From Polaromonas sp. (lineage in GTDB: Bacteria; Pseudomonadota; Gammaproteobacteria; Burkholderiales; Burkholderiaceae_C): a stretch of 64,000 nucleotides of DNA. Below the pieces are notes generated by a model that was not told the DNA's origin, did no database searches, and was given only the letters and a program-made list of their open reading frames with translations. The stretch is taken from positions 16,231 through 80,230 of the forward strand of contig JAURVI010000038.1 of assembly GCA_030655515.1 (NCBI GenBank), read 5' to 3'. The translations under genes were made by a program, and so were the position numbers. Of this stretch, positions 20,181 to 28,140 are shown piece after piece (the first letter of the stretch is position 1; every line of letters starts with the position of its first letter).

Positions 20181-20918
20181 ATGACAAAGGGGAACGTGTT
20201 GCCGGCGCTTGACGATCTGCCCAACCTCGACAAAACCCTGTTCGCGCTGCCCACGGCCGGCGCACTGCAGGCCTTCCGGCCATCAGTGCATGTGCCGCGC
20301 ATTCTGCTGCTCTACGGCTCGGTGCGTGAGCGCTCCTACAGCCGGCTGCTCAGCGAAGAAGCCGCGCGCCTGCTGCAGGCCATGGGCGCCGAAACCAAAA
20401 CCTTTGACCCGCGCGGCCTGCCGCTGCCCGACGACGCACCCGACAGCCACCCCAAGGTGCAGGAGCTGCGGCAACTCGCCCAGTGGGCCGAAGGCATGGT
20501 CTGGACATCGCCCGAGCGCCACGGCGCCATGACCGGCATCATGAAATCCCAGATCGACTGGATTCCGCTGGCGCAGGGCGCGTTGCGGCCGACCCAGGGC
20601 AAGACGCTGGCGCTGATGCAGGTCAGCGGCGGCTCGCAGTCCTTCAACGCGGTGAACCAGTTGCGCGTACTGGGCCGCTGGATGCGCATGCTGACCATTC
20701 CGAATCAGTCATCGGTCGCCAAGGCCTTTCTGGAGTTCGACGAGGCCGGGCGCATGAAGCCTTCGGCGTTTTACGACCGGGTGGTTGATGTGATGGAAGA
20801 GTTGGTCAAGTTCACCTTGCTCACGCGCGATGTGTCGCCTTACCTGGTGAACCGGTACAGCGAGCGCAGGGAGAGTGCGGAGGCGCTGTCTAAGCGGGTG
20901 AATCAGCGGGGTTGGTGA
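20181..20918 (+). CDS. arsH: ArsH, NADPH-dependent FMN reductase of arsenic resistance
   Basis: A 245-residue flavoprotein. The FMN phosphate-binding loop is [24 protein letters not shown], followed by [14 protein letters not shown] and the second flavin-binding segment [23 protein letters not shown], both diagnostic of ArsH. Family members oxidise trivalent organoarsenicals and reduce various acceptors with NADPH. ATG 20181 is chosen because conserved sequence begins soon after it. The 132-bp gap after arsC contains a palindrome-rich stretch (GCAAGGCGCAA ... TTGCAACGCCGCC). Confidence 0.93.
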   Translation: MTKGNVLPALDDLPNLDKTLFALPTAGALQAFRPSVHVPRILLLYGSVRERSYSRLLSEEAARLLQAMGAETKTFDPRGLPLPDDAPDSHPKVQELRQLAQWAEGMVWTSPERHGAMTGIMKSQIDWIPLAQGALRPTQGKTLALMQVSGGSQSFNAVNQLRVLGRWMRMLTIPNQSSVAKAFLEFDEAGRMKPSAFYDRVVDVMEELVKFTLLTRDVSPYLVNRYSERRESAEALSKRVNQRGW

Positions 20919-21093
20919 ATCGATAAGGAAAATCGGCCGTTGGCCCCTTGGGGGCGGGCGCAAGCAGCTATTGAATTTATAGCGGACTGCGATGCACTTC
21001 TTTTCAGGTGCCCGTGGTGATGGTGAGGATTCGGAGCAATAAGTACTTATCGCGTCAGTGCTTGCAGCCTCGCTGCCTTATCGGCATTGCACC

Positions 21094-21756
21094 TCACTTG
21101 TTCGAGGTGTTCAACTCAAAAAGTTCAGTTCTCAGTTGCAGCAATTCCTGTAATAACTTGTTGTTCGGGTCGGCCGCAACGGCGCGACGTGTCCAAGCCA
21201 GCGATTTTTCTTCATCGTTTGGGAGATCAAATGACGATTCATACAGATCGGCCAGACTCCGCATCGCTGCCGGGACACCGGCCTCGGCGGCTTTCGACAA
21301 CCATATGAGGGCTTGCTGGGAATCTTCCGCAACACCCAGTCCGTAGGCATAAGCCTCGCCCACCTTGTACATGGCAAGTTTGTCGCCGCCTTTGGCTGCG
21401 GCAAAGTTGGCGGGAAAGTCTTTGATGGTTGCGCGGTAGCTTTCGGTGTAGGTTCTTCGCCAGCCGGCTTCAGGAATGTGAACCCTCATCACCACACCAT
21501 CGCCGATCCGGACCTGTTTTCTATATTCCAGTTGAAGCTCTTTGGTTCGAGGCAAGGTCAAAGCGATCTTCAACGTTCCCTCTTTGACGACCAGATCAAG
21601 AGGACAGGCTCCCCGAAATTTACCGTTCACGCTCACCTCAGCGCCTGTATGTTTTGCTTCACAGGTCAGGCGCACGACCGGATCCGCCGCGTATAAATTG
21701 CCAGAAGAAAATACCACCGCGCAGAGCGTCAGGACCAGTTGTTTTGATAGGTTCAT
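21094..21756 (-). CDS. Exported PEGA-domain and Sel1-repeat protein (paralogue 1)
   Basis: A 220-residue protein of unknown role. It has a signal peptide (KQLVLTLCAVVFSSGNLYA), a PEGA-like domain (VRLTCEAKHTGAEVSVNGKFRGACPLDLVVKEGTLKIAL) that usually sits on the cell surface or in the periplasm, then two Sel1 repeats (YKVGEAYAYGLGVAEDSQQALIWLSKAAEAG and MRSLADLYESS...EEKSLAWTRRA). It shares the CEG/CEAK-x-x-GAEV-VNGKFRG-CP-DL block with the protein at 23015, so the two are paralogues. It lies downstream of the coiled-coil gene with a 27-bp gap and probably shares its promoter. Confidence 0.75.
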   Translation of the reverse strand: MNLSKQLVLTLCAVVFSSGNLYAADPVVRLTCEAKHTGAEVSVNGKFRGACPLDLVVKEGTLKIALTLPRTKELQLEYRKQVRIGDGVVMRVHIPEAGWRRTYTESYRATIKDFPANFAAAKGGDKLAMYKVGEAYAYGLGVAEDSQQALIWLSKAAEAGVPAAMRSLADLYESSFDLPNDEEKSLAWTRRAVAADPNNKLLQELLQLRTELFELNTSNK

Positions 21757-21783
21757 TTTTTTCTTCAGTTTTTTACCGGGCCG

Positions 21784-22737
21784 TTAACGGGCAATGCCGG
21801 TAGCGGGTCCGCTGGAGCTGCTTCTGCATCCGAAAATGGTCAGTATCTCAACCTTGTAGTCAACGGAGCATTTGTACTCGGCATGGCTGCTGCTGGTGGC
21901 CGCTTTGAAGGGGCAACTGATTCCGCTGTCCCCCAGAAAGCGCATCGGCTCCCCAGCATTGCTGGTGGTCGACGATTTGACTTTACTTAGCTCCGCCTGC
22001 ACCTTGTTTCGCGCAACACTCTCGACGCCGTTGTCTTCCCGGATGCGGTTATCCAGGACGCACCTTTTCTTTTCATCGCGAACAACGGTGGGAGGTGCGG
22101 CGTTGTTTGCGCTATAGCTCCTCTCAACACTTGAATTGGCGGTGTTGCTCGCCACGGCGGACGGTCGATAGCCTGGGGTTTCGGCGCGCGTTTCCTGAGC
22201 TCGCCTGGCAGCGCGCAGGTTTTCCCCGTATCTGTCGGCCTCCCGCTGGATGCCCTGCAGCCTGGCCATGCCCGCAATGGCCGATGGCACGTAAGGCGCT
22301 TCCCGGGAAGGCGTATCGTCCGCCCTTTCCCGAGCCCACTGCTGCTGCCGCTCCTGATCTTGCCTGCGCCACTCTTCTTCCTCTGCCGCCTTTTTGCGCG
22401 CCTTCTCTGCCCACTCGGCAGCCAGAATCCTCTCCCGCTCAGCGGCGACCCGCTGCTGTTCATTGGCGAGCCTTTGTTGGCTTGCTGCCAAATTCTTTTT
22501 GTCCTGGGCACCTGTGACGAGCCTGGCAGCCTTTTTGTGTTCATTACGGCTGCAGCCGAAATCTCCAGCGCGGGTACAGGCGTCCGCTTTGTCGAGCACG
22601 AGCTGCAGATCCTGCCTGTCTATCTTGTCAAGCTTGTCAACCAGATCCAGGAGATTGGTGTCCTTGGCGTGCGCCGGCGTCAAGGCCACGAGAACAAGTG
22701 CCGCCAGGACAAAAATACCCCATGCATGTTTCTTCAT
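21784..22737 (-). CDS. Exported coiled-coil protein of unknown function
   Basis: A 317-residue protein that I do not recognise. It has a signal peptide (HAWGIFVLAALVLVALTPAHA), a charged helical region DLVDKLDKIDRQDLQLVLDKADACTRAG, a Glu/Gln/Arg-rich coiled coil (about residues 80-150, QQRLANEQQRVAAERERIL and AEEEEWRRQDQERQQ), a Ser/Asn-rich linker, and a C-terminal domain with four cysteines (KKRCVLDN, GISCPF, YKCSV, FGCRSS). ATG 22737 is preceded by AGGGAGA. It is divergent from the second PEGA-Sel1 gene and upstream of the first, so the three may act together, perhaps at the envelope. Confidence 0.65.
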   Translation of the reverse strand: MKKHAWGIFVLAALVLVALTPAHAKDTNLLDLVDKLDKIDRQDLQLVLDKADACTRAGDFGCSRNEHKKAARLVTGAQDKKNLAASQQRLANEQQRVAAERERILAAEWAEKARKKAAEEEEWRRQDQERQQQWARERADDTPSREAPYVPSAIAGMARLQGIQREADRYGENLRAARRAQETRAETPGYRPSAVASNTANSSVERSYSANNAAPPTVVRDEKKRCVLDNRIREDNGVESVARNKVQAELSKVKSSTTSNAGEPMRFLGDSGISCPFKAATSSSHAEYKCSVDYKVEILTIFGCRSSSSGPATGIAR

Positions 22738-23014
22738 AAATCTCCCTGAGTGTCTCAATGCTCGGCCTGGCGCGCTGCTGTGCTCCAGGAGATTCAAACG
22801 CCCGAGCTTTCCGTGGCAGTTGTGCTTCGATCCGCGTTAAAGAGAGCGTATGCCACAAAAATCCCAAGAGCATCCCATGTTCGTGGGGTGCGTCTCGTCC
22901 TTTTATTGACGGGCTTTCATTGATCCTCAGGGCGGCCACTCTGATAATATAACTATATGTCATCGCGAAAGAGTAGAAGACTTTTTGTGCGGCCAACACT
23001 TTCTGGGTAAACCC

Positions 23015-24001
23015 ATGCGAAATCGAAGCGCTTTCTCTTTCTTTTTGTTGTGTCTAGCCTTTAGCGGCAGCACCTACGCTGCGGCGTTGCGCGTCACTTG
23101 TGAAGGTAACGATGTCGGCGCGGAGGTATTGGTCAACGGCAAATTTCGGGGAGAGTGTCCCGTAGATTTATCGGTTCCCAATGGCGCCCTCAAGCTGCTG
23201 GTTCGCAAGCAAGGCGAGGGCGGCCGTGAGCGCGTGTTTGAACAAGAAATCCGGATGAGCGAGGGATCGGCGAAGAAGGTTGAAGCGAACCTTGGCCCAT
23301 GGCGTCTCAGCCCCGCTGAAGTCCAGCGGCAGGACGAAAAAGTAAAGCGCCTTTACGCGCTACCTTTGGATCAGCTTGAAAAGCAGGCCCGCTCCGGCGA
23401 CCCGGATGCCATGGTTGTGCTGGCCCGAAGCTACTCCGGCGGCATTCAGAATCGGCCCATAGACAAAGTAGTCGGGCTGGCATGGTGGCAAAAGGCAGCC
23501 GAAGCCGGAAACGTGACCGCCATGTATAACTTGTCACTAATGAACCATATGGGAACGCCGGAGGTACCGAAGAATCCGGCGCAAGCCAGGATCTGGTTGG
23601 TGAAGGCGTCGGAAGCCGGCTTGGCCAGAGCTACAGAATCTCTCGCGAGTGAGCTGGACACCACAGACCGAAGCCAGGCAAACCAGGAGGAAATTTTCAG
23701 GATGACCCTGCGCGCTGCGGAGCAGGGGAGTCCGTCGAGCATGCTACGAACCGGCTCGGCATATAGCTCCGGAACAGGAACCCCCAGAAACCTGGAGAGT
23801 GCAGTACTGTGGTGGCGCAGGGCCGCAGAGGCTGGCAATCAATACGCCATGTTTGAGCTGGCCAACAGTTATGAAAAAGGCCAGGGCGTTGCTGCCAACC
23901 ACGAGCAGGCAGTCTTCTGGTGGCGCAAGGCGGCCGAGTTGCAGAATGGCTTCAGAAACGAAAAAGCGGTAGAGGAACTGAAGAAACGCGGGCTGCTTTA
24001 A
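23015..24001 (+). CDS. Exported PEGA-domain and Sel1-repeat protein (paralogue 2)
   Basis: A 328-residue protein with a signal peptide (SAFSFFLLCLAFSGSTYA), a PEGA-like domain (LRVTCEGNDVGAEVLVNGKFRGECPVDLSVPNGALKLLV), and four or five Sel1 repeats (DPDAMVVLARSYSGGIQNRP, AGNVTAMYNLSLMNHMG, AGLARATESLASE, SPSSMLRTGSAYSSGTG, NQYAMFELANSYEKGQGVAANHEQAVFWWRKAAE). Sel1 repeats mediate protein-protein contacts. I start at ATG 23015 because the signal peptide begins there. A low-GC stretch TAATATAACTATAT near 22945-22957 is a likely promoter region. It resembles the product of 21094-21756 over the N-terminal 60 residues. Confidence 0.75.
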   Translation: MRNRSAFSFFLLCLAFSGSTYAAALRVTCEGNDVGAEVLVNGKFRGECPVDLSVPNGALKLLVRKQGEGGRERVFEQEIRMSEGSAKKVEANLGPWRLSPAEVQRQDEKVKRLYALPLDQLEKQARSGDPDAMVVLARSYSGGIQNRPIDKVVGLAWWQKAAEAGNVTAMYNLSLMNHMGTPEVPKNPAQARIWLVKASEAGLARATESLASELDTTDRSQANQEEIFRMTLRAAEQGSPSSMLRTGSAYSSGTGTPRNLESAVLWWRRAAEAGNQYAMFELANSYEKGQGVAANHEQAVFWWRKAAELQNGFRNEKAVEELKKRGLL

Positions 24002-24061
24002 GCCTCATGTAGTGCGGTCGCCCAATCGAGGGGCGATGGAGTCTTCCAATCTGTCCGCATA

Positions 24062-24285
24062 TCAGATCGGAGTTTTCAGAGACACCCACGCAGTCAGTAA
24101 TTCCACCTGCTTGCGGAGCCAGTTCGTCGGCATGTTCTGCGTTCCCCAGACAGCGATGCGCCCCGCGTATTTCCCCATCAACCAGAACTGGCGCGCCGCG
24201 ACAAAGGCCACGCTCCCCTCGAAGTCTTCTGAACTCAGAGGGCGCGCGCTACGGCCGTCCTGGAGATACCCCGTTGCCAGCGTTC
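24062..24285 (-). pseudogene. Possible degraded gene fragment upstream of phoX
   Basis: The gap 24002-24394 has no convincing gene. On the minus strand one frame stays open from about 24285 to a stop at 24062 and reads like real protein (for example AVWGTQNMPTNWLRKQVELL and SSEDFEGSVAFVAARQFW), yet it has no start codon and is closed upstream by a stop. I do not recognise the family. It may be the tail of a gene truncated by rearrangement. A chance open frame in GC-rich DNA is the alternative. Confidence 0.3.
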
Positions 24286-24302
24286 ATCAGAGCGGGCAGC
24301 GA

Positions 24303-24320
24303 CTGTCATCAAACTGCCAT
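24303..24320 (+). promoter_or_regulatory. Pho box upstream of phoX
   Basis: CTGTCATCAAACTGCCAT consists of two 7-base units (CTGTCAT and CTGCCAT) separated by 4 bases, one mismatch from the E. coli PhoB consensus. It lies about 75 bp before the phoX start codon. Confidence 0.82.
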
Positions 24321-24394
24321 CGAATCGACATGAACACGTCACTACGCGCTTCCAGAATCTCCCCATCAGTCAAAAACACGATGGAGAGTGATTC

Positions 24395-26350
24395 ATGGGT
24401 CAGGGATTCGGCAAGGATTACGAGCAGGGTGAAGGCGTCAACACGACGTCCAATCCCTTCATTCATGAAATAGACGGCGCGCGCCGCCATGTGCTGCGTT
24501 GCACCACGGCGGCGGTTGCGCTGCTGATGGGCTCACACACCTTGGTGGCCGGCGCGGCAAAGGTCGGCAAAGGCAAGCCGCTTGGTTTTGCCGGTGTGCC
24601 GGTTTCCGCCGCCGACGCGCTGGTGGTGTCGGCCGACTACGAAGCCCAGGTGCTCTACCGCTGGGGCGATGCGACCGGGATGGCCACGGGGGCACCCGCC
24701 TTCAGCGCGGACGCTTCCAACAGTTGGCAGGAGCAAATGCTGCAAGCTGGCATGCACCACGATGGCATGGAGTTTTTCCCGCTGGACAAAAACCCGCGCC
24801 ACGGCCTGCTCGCCATCAACCACGAGTACACCGACGACGGCCTGCTGCACAGCGATGGCATGCAGACCTGGACGGCGGAGAAAGTGCGCAAGTCCCAGGC
24901 CGCGCACGGCGCCAGCGTGATCGAGGTGGTGGAGCGCGCCGGTGTCTGGCGGGTGATGCCCAACTCACGTTACGCGCGCCGCATCACGGCCAGCACCCCC
25001 ATGTTGTTCAGCGGCCCGGCGGCCGGGCACGCGCTCTTGAGAACCGCGGCCGACCCGAGCGGCACCCGCCCGCTGGGCACGCTGAACAATTGCGCTGCGG
25101 GCCAGACCCCCTGGGGCACGTTTCTGACCTGCGAAGAAAACTGGAACGGTTATTTCTCGGCGCAGGACAAGCCCAACCCGGATGAGTTGCGTTACGGCTT
25201 GCGCAGCAAGGGTTTTGGCTACCGCTGGCACGAGTTCGACGAGCGTTTTGACGCGGTGAAAAATCCCAATGAGCCGCACCGCTTTGGCTGGGTGGTGGAG
25301 ATCGATCCGCAAGACCCGACGCAGACCCCGATCAAGCGCACCGCGCTGGGCCGCATCAAACACGAAGGGGCCACAACGACCTTGAGCCGGGACGGCCGCG
25401 CCGTGGTCTACATGGGCGACGACGAGCGTTTTGAATACGTCTACAAGTTTGTCAGCCGTGACAAGGTCAAGCCCGGAGGCTACGCCGCCAACAAGGAACT
25501 GCTCGATCACGGCACGCTGTATGTGGCGCGTTTTGACGCGCAGGGCTACGGCCGGTGGTTGCCGCTGGTGCATGGCGAAGGCGGCTTGACCGCCGCCAGC
25601 GGTTTTGCCAGCCAGGCCGACGTGTTGATCAAGTGCCGCCAGGCGGCCGATGCGGTCGGCGCGACAAAAATGGACCGGCCCGAGTGGGTGGCCGTACACC
25701 CCAACACCGGCGAGGTCTTTGTGACGCTGACCAACAACAGCGTACGCGGGCAGGACGGCTCAAGCAGCCGCATGGCAGACGCAGCCAATCCGCGCAACGA
25801 CAACATCATGGGCCACATCATTCGCTGGCGCGAAGGCAAGGGGCAGGGCGCTTTCGCCAGCCGGCTCGACGGCGACGCCAGCGCCACAGAGTTCCGCTGG
25901 ATGCACTTTGCGCTGGCCGGCGACCCCCATGCCGAAAAGGCCGAGTACCGCGGCACCATCAAAGGCGACATGTATGGCAGCCCCGATGGCTTGCAGTTCG
26001 ATGGCGGCGGGATGCTCTGGATACAGACCGATATTTCGACCTCGGCCATGCACAAAGGTGCGTACAAGCGCATGGGCAACAACGTGATGCTCTGCGCCGA
26101 TCCGGCGACCGGCGAGACCAAGCGTTTCCTGACCGGGCCCGCCGGCTGCGAGATCACCGGCGTGAGCTTCACGCCGGACCGCCGCGCTGTCTTCATCAAT
26201 ATCCAGCACCCCGGAGAAACAGCCAGCGAGCGCAGTGACCCGGCCAACCCGAAAGCGGTGAGCCACTGGCCCGATGGCCCCGCGGGTGGCCGACCACGGT
26301 CGGCCACGGTGGTCATCCGGCGCAAGGATGGCGGCATCGTCGGCACCTGA
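24395..26350 (+). CDS. phoX: PhoX-family alkaline phosphatase (DUF839)
   Basis: A 651-residue exported phosphatase that releases phosphate from organic esters; family members use calcium and iron. Near the N terminus lies the PhoX-typical NTTSNPFIHEIDGARRHVLR. The arginine pair followed by a hydrophobic stretch (TTAAVALLMG) looks like a Tat signal, although the motif is imperfect. Conserved blocks include HHDGMEFFPLD, LLAINHEYTDDGLLH, NNCAAGQTPWGTFLTCEENWNGYF, RFGWVVEIDP, VYMGDDERFEYVYKFVS, and GSPDGLQFDGGGMLWIQTD. GGAGAG lies 6 bases before the ATG. A Pho box lies upstream and a terminator follows, so it is probably a single-gene PhoB-controlled unit with limited read-through into olsB. Confidence 0.92.
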   Translation: MGQGFGKDYEQGEGVNTTSNPFIHEIDGARRHVLRCTTAAVALLMGSHTLVAGAAKVGKGKPLGFAGVPVSAADALVVSADYEAQVLYRWGDATGMATGAPAFSADASNSWQEQMLQAGMHHDGMEFFPLDKNPRHGLLAINHEYTDDGLLHSDGMQTWTAEKVRKSQAAHGASVIEVVERAGVWRVMPNSRYARRITASTPMLFSGPAAGHALLRTAADPSGTRPLGTLNNCAAGQTPWGTFLTCEENWNGYFSAQDKPNPDELRYGLRSKGFGYRWHEFDERFDAVKNPNEPHRFGWVVEIDPQDPTQTPIKRTALGRIKHEGATTTLSRDGRAVVYMGDDERFEYVYKFVSRDKVKPGGYAANKELLDHGTLYVARFDAQGYGRWLPLVHGEGGLTAASGFASQADVLIKCRQAADAVGATKMDRPEWVAVHPNTGEVFVTLTNNSVRGQDGSSSRMADAANPRNDNIMGHIIRWREGKGQGAFASRLDGDASATEFRWMHFALAGDPHAEKAEYRGTIKGDMYGSPDGLQFDGGGMLWIQTDISTSAMHKGAYKRMGNNVMLCADPATGETKRFLTGPAGCEITGVSFTPDRRAVFINIQHPGETASERSDPANPKAVSHWPDGPAGGRPRSATVVIRRKDGGIVGT

Positions 26351-26356
26351 ATTTTC

Positions 26357-26379
26357 AGCCCCGGTCACGGGGCTTTTTT
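26357..26379 (+). terminator. Intrinsic terminator after phoX
   Basis: A 7-bp perfect stem AGCCCCG / CGGGGCT with loop GTCA is followed by six T. It lies between phoX and the olsB-plcP-agt genes. No Pho box is seen between it and olsB, so those genes depend on read-through or on an unrecognised promoter. Confidence 0.85.
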
Positions 26380-26422
26380 ACAGCGCGTCACTCATTTTGC
26401 GAAAGACAACAAGGAGTCCACC

Positions 26423-27277
26423 ATGAAAGAACTGCCCAATCCCACTTTTGCATTGTCGCCCGTGGCTTCGCCGCATTTATCACGGGGGTTACTTCATCAA
26501 AGCTCTCATGCTGTCGGTCCAGCCGCTGTTCAAAGGCCTGCCGTGGGGAAAATCCAGGTCGGCTGGGCCAGGCACCAGGACGAGGTCCGGCAAGCGCAAC
26601 GCCTGAGGTACCAGGTCTTCGCGCTAGAGATGGGCGCCACGCTGCCCAACACCTTGCCGGGCCACGACATCGACCTGTTTGACGATTACTGCGAACACCT
26701 GCTGGTACGTGACGAGGGCAGCCAGGAAGTCATAGGCACCTACCGCGTGCTGACACCCACCCAGGCCCAACGCGCAGGCAGCACCTACAGTGACACCGAG
26801 TTTGACCTGACGCGCCTGCGTTTTTTGCGCCCGCGCATGGTCGAGCTGGGCCGTAGCTGTGTGCATGCGGGGCACCGGCACGGCGGCGTGATTCTGGCTT
26901 TGTGGGGAGCGCTTGCCGAGTTCATGGCGCGCAACCGGCTCGACACCATGATCGGTTGCGCCAGCATTCCCATGCAGCACACCGGTGCGTCCAGTGGCCA
27001 GGCAGCAGCCAGCATCTGGCGCCAGGTCCGGCAACATCACCTGGCGCCCATCGAGTACCACGTGACGCCGCGCCTGGCCTTGCCGGTCGAACAACTCGAT
27101 GATTCGCTGGATGTCGAGCCACCGGCGCTGATCAAGGGTTATCTGCGCCTGGGCGCCAAGGTGCTCGGCGCGCCCGCCTGGGATCCGGACTTCAACGCCG
27201 CCGACTTGCCGATGATGATGCGCATTGTCGATTTGCCACAACGTTATCGCAAGCATTTTTCCGGCAAGGGGGAGTGA
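26423..27277 (+). CDS. olsB: OlsB-like acyl-ACP: ornithine N-acyltransferase
   Basis: A 284-residue GNAT-fold protein of the family that N-acylates ornithine with 3-hydroxyacyl-ACP, the first step in phosphorus-free ornithine lipids. Matching blocks are VRQAQRLRYQVFALEMGA, the DLFDDYCEHLLVRD stretch, EVIGTYRVLTPTQAQ, VELGRSCVHAGHRHGGVILALWGALAEFM and DTMIGCASIPM. The C-terminal KGYLRLGAKVLGAPAWDPDFNAADLPMMM is characteristic. GGAG lies upstream of the ATG. It is translationally coupled to plcP (TGATG overlap). Position inside a phosphate-starvation island supports the lipid-remodelling role. No olsA is visible here. The gene could instead make another N-acyl amino acid. Confidence 0.8.
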   Translation: MKELPNPTFALSPVASPHLSRGLLHQSSHAVGPAAVQRPAVGKIQVGWARHQDEVRQAQRLRYQVFALEMGATLPNTLPGHDIDLFDDYCEHLLVRDEGSQEVIGTYRVLTPTQAQRAGSTYSDTEFDLTRLRFLRPRMVELGRSCVHAGHRHGGVILALWGALAEFMARNRLDTMIGCASIPMQHTGASSGQAAASIWRQVRQHHLAPIEYHVTPRLALPVEQLDDSLDVEPPALIKGYLRLGAKVLGAPAWDPDFNAADLPMMMRIVDLPQRYRKHFSGKGE

Positions 27278-28140
27278 TGCGGACGCTGTTCGACAAGCTC
27301 GGCGCCCTCGACCGTGGCGGCGCACCGGACCCGGGCGATGACCATGACGATGCGGCCTTGCGTCGGCGATACCGCAGCATTTTCATCTCCGACCTGCATC
27401 TGGGCACACCCGGCTGTCAGGCCGCTACGCTGTTGGATTTTCTGAAAGCCCACCCCAGCGACTACCTGTACCTGGTCGGCGACATCGTGGACGGCTGGCA
27501 ATTGCGGCGCAGGTGGTACTGGCCGCAGACGCACAACGACGTGGTGCAAAAGCTGCTGCGGCGCGCCCGCAAAGGCTGCCGTATCATCTATGTGCCCGGC
27601 AACCATGATGAGTTTGCGCGTGAGTTTATCGGCCACCAGTTCGGCGGCATCGAAGTCGTTGAAGAGACCGTCCACACCACGGCCGACGGCCGCAATCTGT
27701 GGATTGTTCACGGTGACTATTTCGATGCGGTCGTGCAGTGCGCCAGGTGGCTGGCCTACGTGGGCGACAACCTCTATGAGTTCACGCTCAAACTCAACCG
27801 CTACCTGAATCACCTGCGCGCTCGCCTGGGCCTGCCTTACTGGTCCTTGTCGGCCTACCTCAAGCACAAGGTCAAAAGCGCTCTGAACTACGTGACGGAT
27901 TTTGAAGTCGCCGTCGCCGGTGAAGCGCGACGCAGAGGCCACCAGGGCGTGGTCTGCGGCCACATTCACCGCGCCGAGATGCGCGAGATCGACGGCACGC
28001 TCTACTGCAATGACGGTGACTGGGTGGAAAGCCGCACCGCGCTGGTCGAGAATTTTGACGGCACCTTGGCCCTGCTGCACTGGGCGCCCACCCACGAGAC
28101 GCAGGGCCGCGGCCATGCCGCCAGCACGGTGAGTGCATGA
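27277..28140 (+). CDS. plcP: PlcP-type calcineurin-like phosphoesterase (phospholipase C candidate)
   Basis: A 287-residue metallophosphoesterase with the full motif set: SDLHLG, GDIVDGWQ, GNHDEF, HGDYFD and GHIHRAE. Such proteins are often labelled UDP-2,3-diacylglucosamine diphosphatase (LpxH-like). When directly coupled to an agt-type glycosyltransferase, as here (ATGA overlap at 28137), characterised members in rhizobia and marine bacteria are PlcP, which removes phosphate head groups from membrane phospholipids during phosphate starvation to give diacylglycerol. A GTG three bases earlier is an alternative start. The long basic stretch between motifs (LGDNLYEFTLKLNRYLNHLRARLGL-like helices) may bind the membrane. 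The PlcP assignment rests on context. Confidence 0.75.
   Translation: MRTLFDKLGALDRGGAPDPGDDHDDAALRRRYRSIFISDLHLGTPGCQAATLLDFLKAHPSDYLYLVGDIVDGWQLRRRWYWPQTHNDVVQKLLRRARKGCRIIYVPGNHDEFAREFIGHQFGGIEVVEETVHTTADGRNLWIVHGDYFDAVVQCARWLAYVGDNLYEFTLKLNRYLNHLRARLGLPYWSLSAYLKHKVKSALNYVTDFEVAVAGEARRRGHQGVVCGHIHRAEMREIDGTLYCNDGDWVESRTALVENFDGTLALLHWAPTHETQGRGHAASTVSA

Noticed and set aside
24012..24473. A 153-codon plus-strand frame in the phoX upstream gap
   Set aside because: It contains the Pho box, overlaps the phoX start and has no protein-like pattern.
27277..28140. Simple annotation as LpxH (lipid A biosynthesis)
   Set aside because: The metal motifs alone cannot separate LpxH from PlcP, but direct coupling to an Agt-like glycosyltransferase and OlsB in a phosphate island favours PlcP.
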